A stretch of DNA of 35,772 bases from Nostocales cyanobacterium LEGE 11386 (GCA_015207155.1 JADEXK010000060.1:1-35772); one strand, 5' to 3'; positions 8,710-17,368 are shown, counted from the stretch's first letter. The notes: generated by a model not told the origin, from the letters alone. Translations and numbers: made by a program.

Positions 8710-8896
8710 GGAAATTTTAACCTCGGAAGCCGGAAATAGGTATTGCTGAGTGCCTTCTTGAGTGCTGAGTGCTGTAGACGCTGCTGCGGCTGACCGCAGG
8801 GTGGAGCCAGTGCGTTGGGCGGCTTTGCCGACTTGTAGCATCTGGCGTTGCTGAGTAAAAAATACTAGTCTCCAGTCCCCAGTCCTCAGTCCCTGA
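8710..8896. repeat. Heptamer short tandem repeats in ccmM-ccmN spacer
   Basis: The spacer holds degenerate heptamer runs: AGTCCCC/AGTCCTC/AGTCCCT at 8874-8894 and GAGTGCT/GAGTGCT near 8759-8774. Such short tandem repeats are typical of Nostocales gene spacers. They are why the ccmN frame looks open upstream of its likely start. GGCGTTGCTGA at 8844-8854 also matches the end of the MITE at 17258, but no second end was seen. Confidence 0.6.
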
Positions 8897-10558
8897 TTAA
8901 GGACGTTGGATAATCGTTTCTAACACCCGACGTTTGGCTTTGGTATCAATACCAATTAAGCGCACATATTCTCCTGCATATTCAGCGAGATATCCTTCCA
9001 AGGCGGCGATCGCTTCTCTTTCAGAGGTGGTGTCAATTTGACCACAGCTAGCCCAAGAACCAGTGCGGAAACGTCTTTGGTCTACGTGTTCGGCACTAAC
9101 TTTGTACCCACCAGCTAATAATTGCCGGATTTGGTCTACGGTTTCCGAACTCAAGCTTGTACTGGTAGCTGTTGCAGTGCTAGATGACGCACTACTGGTA
9201 AAGGATTTCTTCGTTCCCGATGACGTAACTTGACCGTTGGGTCGTTGGATAATACTTTCCAAGACTCGCCGTTTAGCTTTGGCATCGATACCAATTAAAC
9301 GGACATACTCACCTTGATGATTTGTGATGCAGTCTTCCAAGGCGGCAATTACTTCATTTGGAGAACTGGAGTTAATTGGCTCACAACTTTGCCAAGAACC
9401 AGTACGGAAACGCCGTTCATCTACATGTTCTGTACCAATTTTGTAACCACCTGCCAATAATTGGCGGATTTGGTCTACGGTTTCGGCACTTAATGAGCCA
9501 CTACCAGAAACATGACCGTTGCCATTGCTATTACCATTACTGCTGTAGCTACGACTACCATTACTAGCAGGTGCTTTAAAGCTGCCAGATGTACCGATTA
9601 CACCATCTGGGCGTTGAATAATAGTTTCTAATACGCGCCGTCTCCCACTGTCAATGCCAAACAGTCGGACATACTCTCCACTGTGGTCTCTCAGACAGCT
9701 TTCCAAAGCCGCGATCGCCTCACCCATCGATTTAGTTTCAATTGGCTGGCAACTCGTCCATGAACCTGTACGGAACCGTCTTTGATCTACGTGTTCTGTG
9801 CCAATTTTATATCCTTGCTCTAACAGATAGCGTACCTGCTCTCTGGTCTCTGCACCCAAGCTATTGCTCGACACTTCACTACTCCTTTCCAACTCTAAAA
9901 CAGTAATACTATTACTACTTGTATAAGATTTAGCAATCTCATCCCGAATGGGTGCAATACATTTGCTGTCCGCAGCACACCGATAACCAGCTCGCAGTGC
10001 CTGGTTAATCCCTACCACATGATGAGCAAATTGCTGATCTTGAGCTTGTACATCTGGCAAGCGGTCAGCTTGCTGCTGGCTAGTAATTATTGCTCCCGAA
10101 GGCACATACTTACCTGGGGGGATTTCTACATCTTGAATTAAAGCGTGCATCATGACGATGCAACCTGCACCCACTCTGGCATTAAATACCGTTGAGCGAA
10201 AACCAATGAAGGAATCATCCCCTACATAAGCTGGACCGTGAATCAGCGCCATGTGGGTAATCGAAGCATTTTCGCCAATCCATACCGAGTATTGATTTTG
10301 GTCATCGCCAATTACTCGACCTTGCTCTAATCCATGAATTACTACACCATCTTGAATATTAGTATTTTCGCCAATATAAAAAGGTGTGCCTTCATCCGCT
10401 CTAATCGAGGTCCCTGGAGCAACGATTACATTTGCACCTATCCGCACATCGCCAATAATATTGGCGACAGGATGTACAAATGTGCTTTCATGGATTTTTG
10501 GCTCGGCTAAATTCCTCGACCACGGGGTTGGGGGTGCCGCCGTGCTGCGGACTACCAT
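8897..10558 (-). CDS. ccmM: CcmM, carboxysome scaffold with gamma-carbonic anhydrase and three SSUL domains
   Basis: A 553-residue scaffold protein of the beta-carboxysome. Residues 1-200 form a gamma-carbonic anhydrase left-handed beta-helix with the three zinc-ligand histidines H75, H102 and H107, plus C194 and C200, the disulfide pair needed for activity in related CcmM proteins, so this domain is probably active under oxidation. Three Rubisco small-subunit-like (SSUL) domains follow, at about 236-317, 357-440 and 470-553, joined by Ser/Gly/Asn-rich linkers; they bind and condense Rubisco. SSUL1 has C270/C288 and SSUL2 has C392/C410, but SSUL3 has C505 with Y523 in place of the partner. 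The ATG at 10558 has AGGAGG (10568-10573) at nine bases. An internal start yields the short form. Confidence 0.97.
   Translation of the reverse strand: MVVRSTAAPPTPWSRNLAEPKIHESTFVHPVANIIGDVRIGANVIVAPGTSIRADEGTPFYIGENTNIQDGVVIHGLEQGRVIGDDQNQYSVWIGENASITHMALIHGPAYVGDDSFIGFRSTVFNARVGAGCIVMMHALIQDVEIPPGKYVPSGAIITSQQQADRLPDVQAQDQQFAHHVVGINQALRAGYRCAADSKCIAPIRDEIAKSYTSSNSITVLELERSSEVSSNSLGAETREQVRYLLEQGYKIGTEHVDQRRFRTGSWTSCQPIETKSMGEAIAALESCLRDHSGEYVRLFGIDSGRRRVLETIIQRPDGVIGTSGSFKAPASNGSRSYSSNGNSNGNGHVSGSGSLSAETVDQIRQLLAGGYKIGTEHVDERRFRTGSWQSCEPINSSSPNEVIAALEDCITNHQGEYVRLIGIDAKAKRRVLESIIQRPNGQVTSSGTKKSFTSSASSSTATATSTSLSSETVDQIRQLLAGGYKVSAEHVDQRRFRTGSWASCGQIDTTSEREAIAALEGYLAEYAGEYVRLIGIDTKAKRRVLETIIQRP
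9872..9890 (-). promoter_or_regulatory. ccmM: Internal ribosome binding site and GTG start for short CcmM (M35-like)
   Basis: On the minus strand GGAAAGGAG (9890-9882) is followed after seven bases by an in-frame GTG (9874-9872), codon 229 of ccmM. Translation from here gives a 325-residue protein of three SSUL domains without the carbonic anhydrase part. Internal translation of exactly this kind makes the M35 isoform in Synechococcus elongatus. Confidence 0.85.
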
Positions 10559-10670
10559 TGCGAGATTCCTCCTGAATTAAGCTTTTTGTCATTCGCCAGT
10601 TTTTGGTGTTCAGTGAACAGTAGTTAATATCTGTTCCCTGTTCCCTGTCCTCCGTTCCCTGACTTAATGA
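10559..10670. repeat. Heptamer tandem repeats in ccmL-ccmM spacer
   Basis: Degenerate TGTTCCC-type heptamers occupy about 10630-10660 between ccmL and ccmM. The ccmM ribosome site (AGGAGG on minus) lies at the other end of the spacer. No separate gene. Confidence 0.6.
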
Positions 10671-10973
10671 CTATCGATATTGGTCTTTTTTGCTGTACAT
10701 GAGGCGATCTTCCAAATGAATGGTATCAATAATCGCCACTACGGCCGCATCTAAAGGGCGCTGTTCATTGCCCAGTATTTGGCGAGCGGCACTACCACGA
10801 CTGACAAGTACCCACTCATCTACTCCTGCACCCACAGTATCTGCTGCTACCTCGTAGTTTTGCAGGAGGTTGCCTTCTTCATCTACTAATTGCAACAACA
10901 GTAGTTTGACACCTCGAAGACTTGGATCTTTTTGTGTGCCCACTACTGTGCCACGAACTTTGGCAATTTGCAT
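10671..10973 (-). CDS. ccmL: CcmL, pentameric carboxysome vertex protein
   Basis: A 100-residue BMC-vertex (EutN/CcmL) protein. It begins MQIAKVRGTVVGTQKDPSL and keeps the family blocks KLLLLQLVDEEGN, DTVGAGVDEWVLVSRGSAAR and DAAVVAIIDTI. CcmL pentamers cap the twelve vertices of the icosahedral carboxysome shell. Length equals the family norm. Its start lies seven bases after the ccmK1 stop, with no strong ribosome site of its own, so it is probably translated by coupling to ccmK1. Confidence 0.97.
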   Translation of the reverse strand: MQIAKVRGTVVGTQKDPSLRGVKLLLLQLVDEEGNLLQNYEVAADTVGAGVDEWVLVSRGSAARQILGNEQRPLDAAVVAIIDTIHLEDRLMYSKKDQYR

Positions 10974-10979
10974 TACAGA

Positions 10980-11324
10980 TTACGGTCTTCTGCCGAAGGG
11001 ACGAATTGCGTTCACGTTTTCCCGGAATTGTTCTACATCTTCCGTATAACGAATTGGCAGCACATATTCCAAGTTCTCATGAGGACGAGCAATGATGTGA
11101 GTAGACAATACTTGTCCACCATTTACTCGTTTGACTGATTCTACGCCTGCGCCTACTGAAGCTTGGACTTCGGAAACGTCACCCCGAACAATGACTGTCA
11201 CCCGACCACTACCAATTTTTTCATAACCCACCAAAGTGACGCGAGCAGCTTTCACCATCGCATCAGCAGCTTCTACCACTGCTGGAAAGCCTAGCGTTTC
11301 TACCATTCCCACTGCGATTGACAT
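10980..11324 (-). CDS. ccmK1: CcmK1-type hexameric carboxysome shell protein
   Basis: A 114-residue single-BMC-domain protein forming the hexagonal tiles of the shell. It has the FPAVVEAADAMVKAARVTL block, the pore-lining KIGSGRVTVIVRGDVSEVQA region and STHIIARPHENLEYVLPIRY. The C-terminal tail (about ENVNAIRPFGRRP) is longer than in its neighbour, the feature that separates CcmK1 from CcmK2 in Synechocystis, where the order K2-K1-L-M-N is the same. AGGA lies nine bases upstream of the ATG. It is the second gene of the operon, 92 bases after ccmK2. Confidence 0.95.
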   Translation of the reverse strand: MSIAVGMVETLGFPAVVEAADAMVKAARVTLVGYEKIGSGRVTVIVRGDVSEVQASVGAGVESVKRVNGGQVLSTHIIARPHENLEYVLPIRYTEDVEQFRENVNAIRPFGRRP

Positions 11325-11416
11325 TAGTTATGATCCTGAATAAAGTTTTTAGACTGGGACAAAAGTGGCGCTCAAGACAGCAACCTTGTTAATTACTTTG
11401 TTTGTTTAATCAGCTT

Positions 11417-11725
11417 TTAAGTGCGGAACTGTTCTACGGCTTCCGTATAACGGATGGGCAAAACGTATTCTAGGTTTTCATGGGGACGGGCAATGATGTG
11501 AGTAGATAACACTTCTCCACCATTTACTCTTCTGGCCGCTTCAACCCCGGCTGACACTGAAGCTTGAACCTCAGATACATCTCCCCGAACGATCACGGTT
11601 ACCCGAGCGCTACCAATTTTTTCATATCCTACCAAAGTTACACGCGCGGCTTTCACCATCGCATCAGCAGCTTCTACTACTGCCGGAAAGCCCTTAGTCT
11701 CAATCATTCCAACTGCAATTGGCAT
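11417..11725 (-). CDS. ccmK2: CcmK2-type hexameric carboxysome shell protein
   Basis: A 102-residue BMC protein very close to its neighbour ccmK1, with MVKAARVTLVGYEKIGS, the pore region and PHENLEYVLPIRYTEAVEQF, but with the short CcmK2 tail ending at FRT. It is the main facet protein of the shell in characterised species. AGGAG lies eight bases upstream of the ATG. It is the first gene of the ccm operon, and the operon promoter must lie in the 657-base region shared with the divergent ndhF4. The K1/K2 pair is an old duplication; the two can form mixed hexamers in other species. Confidence 0.95.
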   Translation of the reverse strand: MPIAVGMIETKGFPAVVEAADAMVKAARVTLVGYEKIGSARVTVIVRGDVSEVQASVSAGVEAARRVNGGEVLSTHIIARPHENLEYVLPIRYTEAVEQFRT

Positions 11726-12382
11726 CGCAGAACTCCTAAAAAATTAATCCAATCAGTACTGTGTTTTGAAATGTTTGACGGGGAAGCCCATCTTGAGCTG
11801 TGAAAACACTTCCAAATTAAGCATAGGAAAGCTTGGCGTTCCTGGCAATATAAATTAGTATAATAGTTTATGATAAAATAGTTTTAAAAAACTTAACAAA
11901 AATTTATACCCTGTTTTGCTCAATCGAAGTTCATCAATTTCTAGAGGAGCTACTTATGCTTTATAATTTCTTTATCACATTTACAAAATGACATTCATAA
12001 CCGAGGCTAATCATGTCTGGCAGAGGAGCAGTGATGGCTGTGTATTCTGCTGTATCTATGTTTTGGCGATTTTGTGGGTTGAACAACGACTACGTGAAAA
12101 TTACATAATTATTTTAAATATATCGTATAAACTTCTTTGCTGAAAATAGAAATAGAAATTTCTACACATAGGTGATGTAATAGAAGTAAATGCTTTTAAG
12201 TATGTAAACTTATATTTAACTCTGCCTTAATAAGGTAAGCTAAATTTAAAATAACCAGGCAAAATTTAGTCATAACATAGTATAAAAACATCAGATTTGA
12301 GAAAACTTATTTTTTGGATAAGTGATTATTTCAAGGTTGTTCTAGGCAAAAAATCAAGGCTGAGTCGTCAAGGAAAATTTAA
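11726..12382. promoter_or_regulatory. Divergent control region between ccm operon and ndhF4-ndhD4-cupB
   Basis: A 657-base AT-rich spacer between two carbon-concentrating transcription units. Seen in it: an 11-base palindrome TTTATGATAAA at 11867-11877, and two tiny plus-strand frames with good ribosome sites, 11956-11991 (11 codons, AGAGGAG at 11943-11949) and 12013-12108 (31 codons, with GAGG upstream and a second internal GAGGAG-ATG). Both tiny frames may be chance. AAGGA near 12370 serves ndhF4. Promoters for both directions must be here, but I cannot place them with confidence. Confidence 0.5.
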
Positions 12383-14239
12383 ATGAATCAGTTTCTATTT
12401 TCAACAAGTTGGTGGGTGCCATTTTATAGCTTAATCGGCGCACTTGTAACCTTACCGTGGGGAATGGGAATAATTCAGCGTACAGGGCCCAGACCAGCCG
12501 CCTATTTTAACTTGTTGACGACTTGTGTGGGTTTTGCCCATAGCCTGTTGGTATTTAAACATATTTGGGATCAAGAACCAGAAATTTTGGTGATTAATTG
12601 GTTCCAAGCTGCGGATTTTGATTTATCGTTTGCCTTGGAACTTTCGCCAGTCAGTATCGGGGCGACAGTCTTAATTACAGGATTAAGTCTGTTAGCACAA
12701 ATTTATGCTTTAGGTTACATGGAAAAGGACTGGTCGCTGGCACGTTTCTTTGCGTTGATCGGATTTTTTGAAACGGCGCTGACTGGTTTAGCAATTAGTG
12801 ATTCCTTATTTCTTAGCTATGCTCTTTTGGAAGTCCTCACCCTCTCTACTTACTTGTTAGTGGGATTCTGGTATGCTCAACCGCTAGTAGTAACGGCGGC
12901 GCGGGATGCCTTCTTAACCAAGCGGGTAGGAGACTTGTTGCTATTAATGGGTGTAGTCACACTTTCGACCTTAGCAGGCAGTTTGAACTTTTCTGATTTA
13001 TATGTGTGGGCGCAAACGGCTGATTTAAATCCCATCACATCAACTTTGCTGGGGTTGGCATTGATTGCCGGCCCAGCTGGTAAATGCGCCCAATTTCCCC
13101 TACACCTGTGGTTAGATGAAGCGATGGAAGGCCCTAACCCCGCCTCAGTGATGCGGAATTCACTAGTTGTAGGTGGTGGTGCTTACATACTATATAAACT
13201 TCAGCCACTGTTGGCCCTATCCCCGGTAGCTTTGAATACCTTAGTAGTTTTGGGGACGGTGACAGCCGTTGGTGCAACATTAGTCTCCCTGGCGCAAATT
13301 GATATTAAGCGCGCCCTATCTCATTCCACTAGTGCATACATGGGCTTAGTATTTTTGGCGGTAGGGTTAGAGCAAGGTGGTGTCGCCCTAATGCTGTTGT
13401 TAACTCATGCGATCGCTAAAGCTCTATTATTCATGAGTTCTGGTTCAGTCATTTACACCACTAGTACCCAAGACTTAACAGAAATGGGTGGTCTATGGTC
13501 ACGGATGCCAGCTACTACCACAGCCTTTATTGTTGGTTCTGCCGGCATGGTAACACTGCTACCCCTAGGAAGCTTCTGGGCAATGCTAGCATGGGCTGAT
13601 GGCTTAGTTCATGTTAGCCCTTGGGTGATTGCCGTCTTGGTATTAGTCAATGGCTTGACAGCCTTAAACTTGACGCGGGTATTTAGATTAATATTTTGGG
13701 GTAAACCGCAACAAAAAACCCGTCGCGCCCCAGAAGTTGGCTGGCAAATGGCCTTACCAATGGTTTCACTGACCGTAGTTACTTTACTATTACCCATGAT
13801 GTTACAGCAATGGTATTTGCTGCCTAATTGGGAGAGTATTGATTTTTACATATTATTACTGCTGCTGGCTTCTACTGTCATAGGTGTAGCCATAGGGTCT
13901 ACATTATATCTGCATAAAGCCTGGTCAAGATCCAGAATCCTCGCCTGGAGATTTATGCAGGACTTGTTGGGATATGATTTTTACATTGACCGAATTTATA
14001 AACTAACGGTAGTCAATGCAGTGGCGCTGCTATCGAGAATTTCCGCTTGGAGCGATCGCTATCTAGTTGATGGTCTAGTGAACTTGATTGGGTTTGCGAC
14101 AATCCTCGGTGGACAAAGTTTAAAATACAGCATTTCTGGTCAATCCCAGGCGTACATGTTGACTATTCTCGTAGGAATCAGCGTCCTGGGTTTCTTCATT
14201 AGCTGGTCATTGGGTCTGCTAGATAAATTACCCTTTTAA
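12383..14239 (+). CDS. ndhF4: NdhF4, NDH-1 CO2-uptake complex subunit
   Basis: A 618-residue polytopic membrane protein of the NuoL/NdhF antiporter-like family. The core motif (LLEVLTLSTYLLVGFW, AARDAFLTKRVGD, AGPAGKCAQFPLHLWLDEAMEGPNPASV, and the LTHAIAKALLFMSSG block with its lysine) is intact, and about 15 membrane helices are visible. The LWLDEAMEGP variant and its pairing with an NdhD-like gene and a Cup gene mark it as the CO2-uptake type rather than the respiratory NdhF1. In such complexes (NDH-1MS') proton translocation in the thylakoid drives CO2 hydration to bicarbonate. AAGGA lies about nine bases before the ATG. First gene of a three-gene unit diverging from ccm. Confidence 0.9.
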   Translation: MNQFLFSTSWWVPFYSLIGALVTLPWGMGIIQRTGPRPAAYFNLLTTCVGFAHSLLVFKHIWDQEPEILVINWFQAADFDLSFALELSPVSIGATVLITGLSLLAQIYALGYMEKDWSLARFFALIGFFETALTGLAISDSLFLSYALLEVLTLSTYLLVGFWYAQPLVVTAARDAFLTKRVGDLLLLMGVVTLSTLAGSLNFSDLYVWAQTADLNPITSTLLGLALIAGPAGKCAQFPLHLWLDEAMEGPNPASVMRNSLVVGGGAYILYKLQPLLALSPVALNTLVVLGTVTAVGATLVSLAQIDIKRALSHSTSAYMGLVFLAVGLEQGGVALMLLLTHAIAKALLFMSSGSVIYTTSTQDLTEMGGLWSRMPATTTAFIVGSAGMVTLLPLGSFWAMLAWADGLVHVSPWVIAVLVLVNGLTALNLTRVFRLIFWGKPQQKTRRAPEVGWQMALPMVSLTVVTLLLPMMLQQWYLLPNWESIDFYILLLLLASTVIGVAIGSTLYLHKAWSRSRILAWRFMQDLLGYDFYIDRIYKLTVVNAVALLSRISAWSDRYLVDGLVNLIGFATILGGQSLKYSISGQSQAYMLTILVGISVLGFFISWSLGLLDKLPF

Positions 14240-14320
14240 AAGTGCTTCCTTCCTGAGTGCGGTCAGCCGCGAGCCTCTACATCCCCTTCATCTCCCCATC
14301 TCCCTTACCTAGTTCTGCCT

Positions 14321-15823
14321 ATGCTGAGTGCATTAATTTTACTGCCGTTTTTCGGTGCGGCTTTAATCGGTTTCTGGCCTGCTGGCATCAGTGGAAAACT
14401 TTCGCGTAGGATAGCTTTGCTCTTCGCCAGTCTCACTTTTTTGTGGACAGTTTTACTCGCAATTAAGTTTAATCCAGGGGAAGTCACTCAACAATTTGCG
14501 GAATTTCTCCCCTGGATAGATTCCTTGGGTCTGAATTACAATTTAGGAATAGATGGATTATCTTTACCGTTACTGGTTTTGAATGGCATCTTAACTTCTA
14601 TTGCCATCTACAGCAGTGATGAATCCCTGCAACGTCCGAGATTTTATTACTCCTTAGTACTGCTATTAAGTGCTGGGGTAACAGGAGCTTTTCTAGCACA
14701 AGACTTACTCTTATTTTTCCTGTTTTATGAGCTAGAACTGATACCTCTGTATTTATTGATTGCCATTTGGGGAGGTGCCAGACGAGGTTATGCAGCTACA
14801 AAATTCCTCATTTATACTGCTGTTTCCGGCATCTTGATTTTGGCCAGTTTCCTCGGGATGGTTTGGCTAAGTGGTTCCTCTAACTTTGCACTAGCAACCT
14901 TGAATGCCACAACTTTACCTTTAGCAACACAACTTTTACTGCTTGGGGGAATTTTAGTAGGTTTTGGCATTAAGATTCCTTTGGTGCCCTTTCATACTTG
15001 GTTGCCAGATGCTCACGTTGAAGCTTCCACACCCATTTCCGTGCTATTGGCTGGGGTTCTGTTGAAGTTGGGAACTTATGGCATACTGCGGTTTGGCATG
15101 GACTTGTTACCAGAAGCTTGGAGCTATTTAGCCCCTTGGTTGGCGACTTGGGCCGTGGTGAGTGTGTTATTTGGCTCATCCTGCGCGATCGCCCAAACTG
15201 ATATGAAAAAAATGGTGGCGTATAGTTCCATTGGACATATGGGCTACGTACTGTTGGCGGCGGCGGCGGCGACACCTTTAAGCACCTTGGGCGCAGTCAT
15301 GCAAATGATTAGCCACGGCTTGATTTCTGCACTGCTATTTTTGCTAGTGGGAGTTGTTTATCAAAAAGCTGGTAGTCGCGATTTAGATGTAATTAAAGGA
15401 CTGCTAAACCCAGAACGAGGTTTACCCGTAATTGGTAGCTTAATGGTTTTAGGAGTCATGGCCAGCGCTGGTATCCCAGGAATGGTAGGGTTTATTTCCG
15501 AATTCGTAGTTTTCCGGGGCAGTTTTCCAGTTTTTCCCGTACAGACCTTATTATCTATGCTGGGTACAGGCTTAACTGCGGTTTACTTCTTAATTTTGAT
15601 GAATCGCGCCTTTTTTGGCCGGCTGTCGCCACAAGTCATCAACCTACCGCGCGTATTTTGGAGCGATCGCATTCCTGCAATAATCTTAGCAGTACTAATT
15701 GTCATTTTCGGTATCCAACCCTCTTGGTTAGTACGCTGGACTGAACCAACAATTACAGCAATGGTTAATACCCAAAATGTAGTGGCCGCAGTGTCTTTGG
15801 ACAAAGTAAAAAGCAAAACTTAA
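14321..15823 (+). CDS. ndhD4: NdhD4, NDH-1 CO2-uptake complex subunit
   Basis: A 500-residue antiporter-like subunit of the NuoM/NdhD family. It starts MLSALILLPFFGAALIGFWP and keeps the key loops: FLFYELELIPLYLLIAIWGG, the KIPLVPFHTWLPDAHVEAST channel block, and the SSIGHMGYVLL and MISHGLISALLFLLVGVVY blocks, with about 14 membrane helices. Its place between ndhF4 and cupB identifies the CO2-uptake paralogue rather than the plastoquinone-reductase NdhD1. The 81-base gap after ndhF4 holds short pyrimidine-rich repeats. The ATG has no strong ribosome site. Confidence 0.9.
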   Translation: MLSALILLPFFGAALIGFWPAGISGKLSRRIALLFASLTFLWTVLLAIKFNPGEVTQQFAEFLPWIDSLGLNYNLGIDGLSLPLLVLNGILTSIAIYSSDESLQRPRFYYSLVLLLSAGVTGAFLAQDLLLFFLFYELELIPLYLLIAIWGGARRGYAATKFLIYTAVSGILILASFLGMVWLSGSSNFALATLNATTLPLATQLLLLGGILVGFGIKIPLVPFHTWLPDAHVEASTPISVLLAGVLLKLGTYGILRFGMDLLPEAWSYLAPWLATWAVVSVLFGSSCAIAQTDMKKMVAYSSIGHMGYVLLAAAAATPLSTLGAVMQMISHGLISALLFLLVGVVYQKAGSRDLDVIKGLLNPERGLPVIGSLMVLGVMASAGIPGMVGFISEFVVFRGSFPVFPVQTLLSMLGTGLTAVYFLILMNRAFFGRLSPQVINLPRVFWSDRIPAIILAVLIVIFGIQPSWLVRWTEPTITAMVNTQNVVAAVSLDKVKSKT

Positions 15824-15937
15824 TGATGGAAATAGGGGTTAGGGAAGGAGATCAAAAGCTTAATCTCCCTATCTCCCCACTCCCGTTTGGCTACGCTCAC
15901 GGCAAGCCTAATCCCTACATTTTTTGGAGAGATTTTC

Positions 15938-17068
15938 ATGATAAAAATGAAGAAAAAGCCCACTAATCATCCCTTAGCTGAGTATATTGAAAGACTCCTC
16001 AAAGGAGGCGCACTACTCCCTGACAATCCAGACAATGTGCTGGAAGTAGTTGGTATTCTCAAAAGCTATGGTGTAGTTTTAGATGCCTATTCCCAAAATC
16101 TTATTTATATTGCGGAACATCAATTTTTAGTATTTTTTCCCTTCTTTAAATATTTTAATGGAGAGATTGCTTTCCCAAAATTAATACGTCACTTGTGGCA
16201 TGATCGCATTAATTTTGAATATGCCGAATACTGCATGAAAGCCATGATGTGGCATGGTGGCGGAGGACTAGATCAATATTTAGATACACCAGAATTTCAA
16301 GCAAGAGCACAAGCAGTTATTCAAGCAAAATTTAAAAATAATCCCATCGTGATGGGGATGAATCAACTATTTCCTGACTTTTTAACTGAAATGTTGCGTG
16401 TCTCTGCTTATTATACTGGGTTGGGACAATTTTGGCGGGTGATGGCTGATATGTTCCTCGACCTATCTGACCGCTATGACCGAGGAGAAATTAAAACTAT
16501 TCCTCAAGTTGTAGACCATATTAAAGCAGCTTTGGTGGCAGATGCTTTAAGGCCTATTACCTACACCGTTAAAATTCACAATAAAGCCTATGATATCATC
16601 CCCAAATCAGTTGGGTTGACATTTTTAGCCGATACAGCAGTGCCTTATGTAGAGGCAGTATTCTTTCGGGGAACCCCTTTTCATGGCACAGTTTCATATA
16701 ATGCTCAAGCATATCAAATTCCCCTAGATCAATCTCGATTTCAGTATGGCGCACTATACGCAGATCCTTTGCCTATAGGTGGTGCGGGTATTCCTCCTAC
16801 CTTGTTGATGCAAGATATGCGTCATTATCTGCCAGATTATTTACATCAAATTTATCGTCGTAGTCTTCGGGGTGAAGATGATTTGCGAGTCCAAATTTGC
16901 ATAAGTTTCCAAAAATCGATGTTTTGTGTGACCACGGCAGCGATTTTAGGACTGATGCCTTATCCCCAAGATACTCAAGATCCATCTGAGCAAACTGCTA
17001 ATCGAGTCTATTTACAAAAGTGGATGGATCGATTACAGACTTCACGATTGCCGGATGTGAATAAATAG
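15938..17068 (+). CDS. cupB: CupB/ChpX, CO2-hydration subunit of NDH-1MS'
   Basis: A 376-residue Cup/Chp family protein that, with NdhF and NdhD paralogues, converts CO2 to HCO3- at the thylakoid; its carbonic-anhydrase-like site is thought to be formed with NdhF. Family blocks seen: HPLAEYIERLLKGGALL, the KAMMWHGGGGLDQYLDTPEF segment, and FRGTPFHGTVSYNAQ. The length is near that of CupB (about 380) and shorter than CupA (about 440), and the NdhF4/NdhD4 context agrees. The frame is open to a TTG at 15887, but GGAGAG (15926-15931) six bases before ATG 15938 fixes the start; the extra part lies in a dispersed repeat. CupB systems are usually constitutive, while CupA ones are induced by low CO2. 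Confidence 0.88.
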   Translation: MIKMKKKPTNHPLAEYIERLLKGGALLPDNPDNVLEVVGILKSYGVVLDAYSQNLIYIAEHQFLVFFPFFKYFNGEIAFPKLIRHLWHDRINFEYAEYCMKAMMWHGGGGLDQYLDTPEFQARAQAVIQAKFKNNPIVMGMNQLFPDFLTEMLRVSAYYTGLGQFWRVMADMFLDLSDRYDRGEIKTIPQVVDHIKAALVADALRPITYTVKIHNKAYDIIPKSVGLTFLADTAVPYVEAVFFRGTPFHGTVSYNAQAYQIPLDQSRFQYGALYADPLPIGGAGIPPTLLMQDMRHYLPDYLHQIYRRSLRGEDDLRVQICISFQKSMFCVTTAAILGLMPYPQDTQDPSEQTANRVYLQKWMDRLQTSRLPDVNK

Positions 17069-17097
17069 ATGCATCTTAATTATAGATTTGTAGTGTC

Positions 17098-17168
17098 AAG
17101 CCCTGATGAGCATGGCTGCGCGGTAAGTAAAGCTATACCCACAGGGCTTTAAAAAAAGGGCTAAAGCC
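17098..17168. repeat. Nested inverted repeats downstream of cupB
   Basis: AAGCCCTG (17098-17105) pairs with CAGGGCTT (17142-17149), and GGCTTTA (17145-17151) pairs with TAAAGCC (17162-17168). The two stems overlap, so they are mutually exclusive structures. The position just after cupB suggests a role in ending or stabilising the ndhF4-ndhD4-cupB transcript. A similar GGGCTATAAGCG...GCAGGGCTTTA arrangement occurs near 32141, so it is a dispersed repeat. Confidence 0.5.
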
Positions 17169-17257
17169 ATTACTAAGAAATTATTTCCATAATTTTATGT
17201 TACTTAACATAGGTTGATTTATTCCCGCCAACTTACTGATATAAATTATAAAATCTG

Positions 17258-17368
17258 GGCGTTGCTGATTGAAAATATGAATTTATCTCGCGCAAAGGCG
17301 CAAAGGCGCAAAGTTACAAAGAAAAATCAGGGTAATTTTGGCATTTCATATTCTGATTCAGCAACGCC
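17258..17368. mobile_element. MITE, 111 bp, with 24-bp terminal inverted repeats and 8-bp target duplication
   Basis: The ends are near-perfect inverted repeats of 24 bases (17258-17281 and 17345-17368; 21 of 24 match), each beginning GGCGTTGCTGA. The element is flanked by an exact 8-base direct repeat, AAAATCTG, at 17250-17257 and 17369-17376. Inside are short tandem repeats of GCAAAGGC type and no transposase, so it needs a partner transposase in trans. The apparent 70-codon open frame across it (17214-17426) is a product of the repeat, not a gene. Confidence 0.85.

Noticed and set aside
8844..8854. GGCGTTGCTGA match to the MITE end
   Set aside because: Only one end found and no flanking duplication; not enough to call an element.
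11920..11938. TCAATC-N7-ATCAAT, similar to the NdhR/CcmR site TCAATG-N10-ATCAAT
   Set aside because: The spacer is 7 instead of 10 bases and the first half differs, so I do not call it a regulator site.
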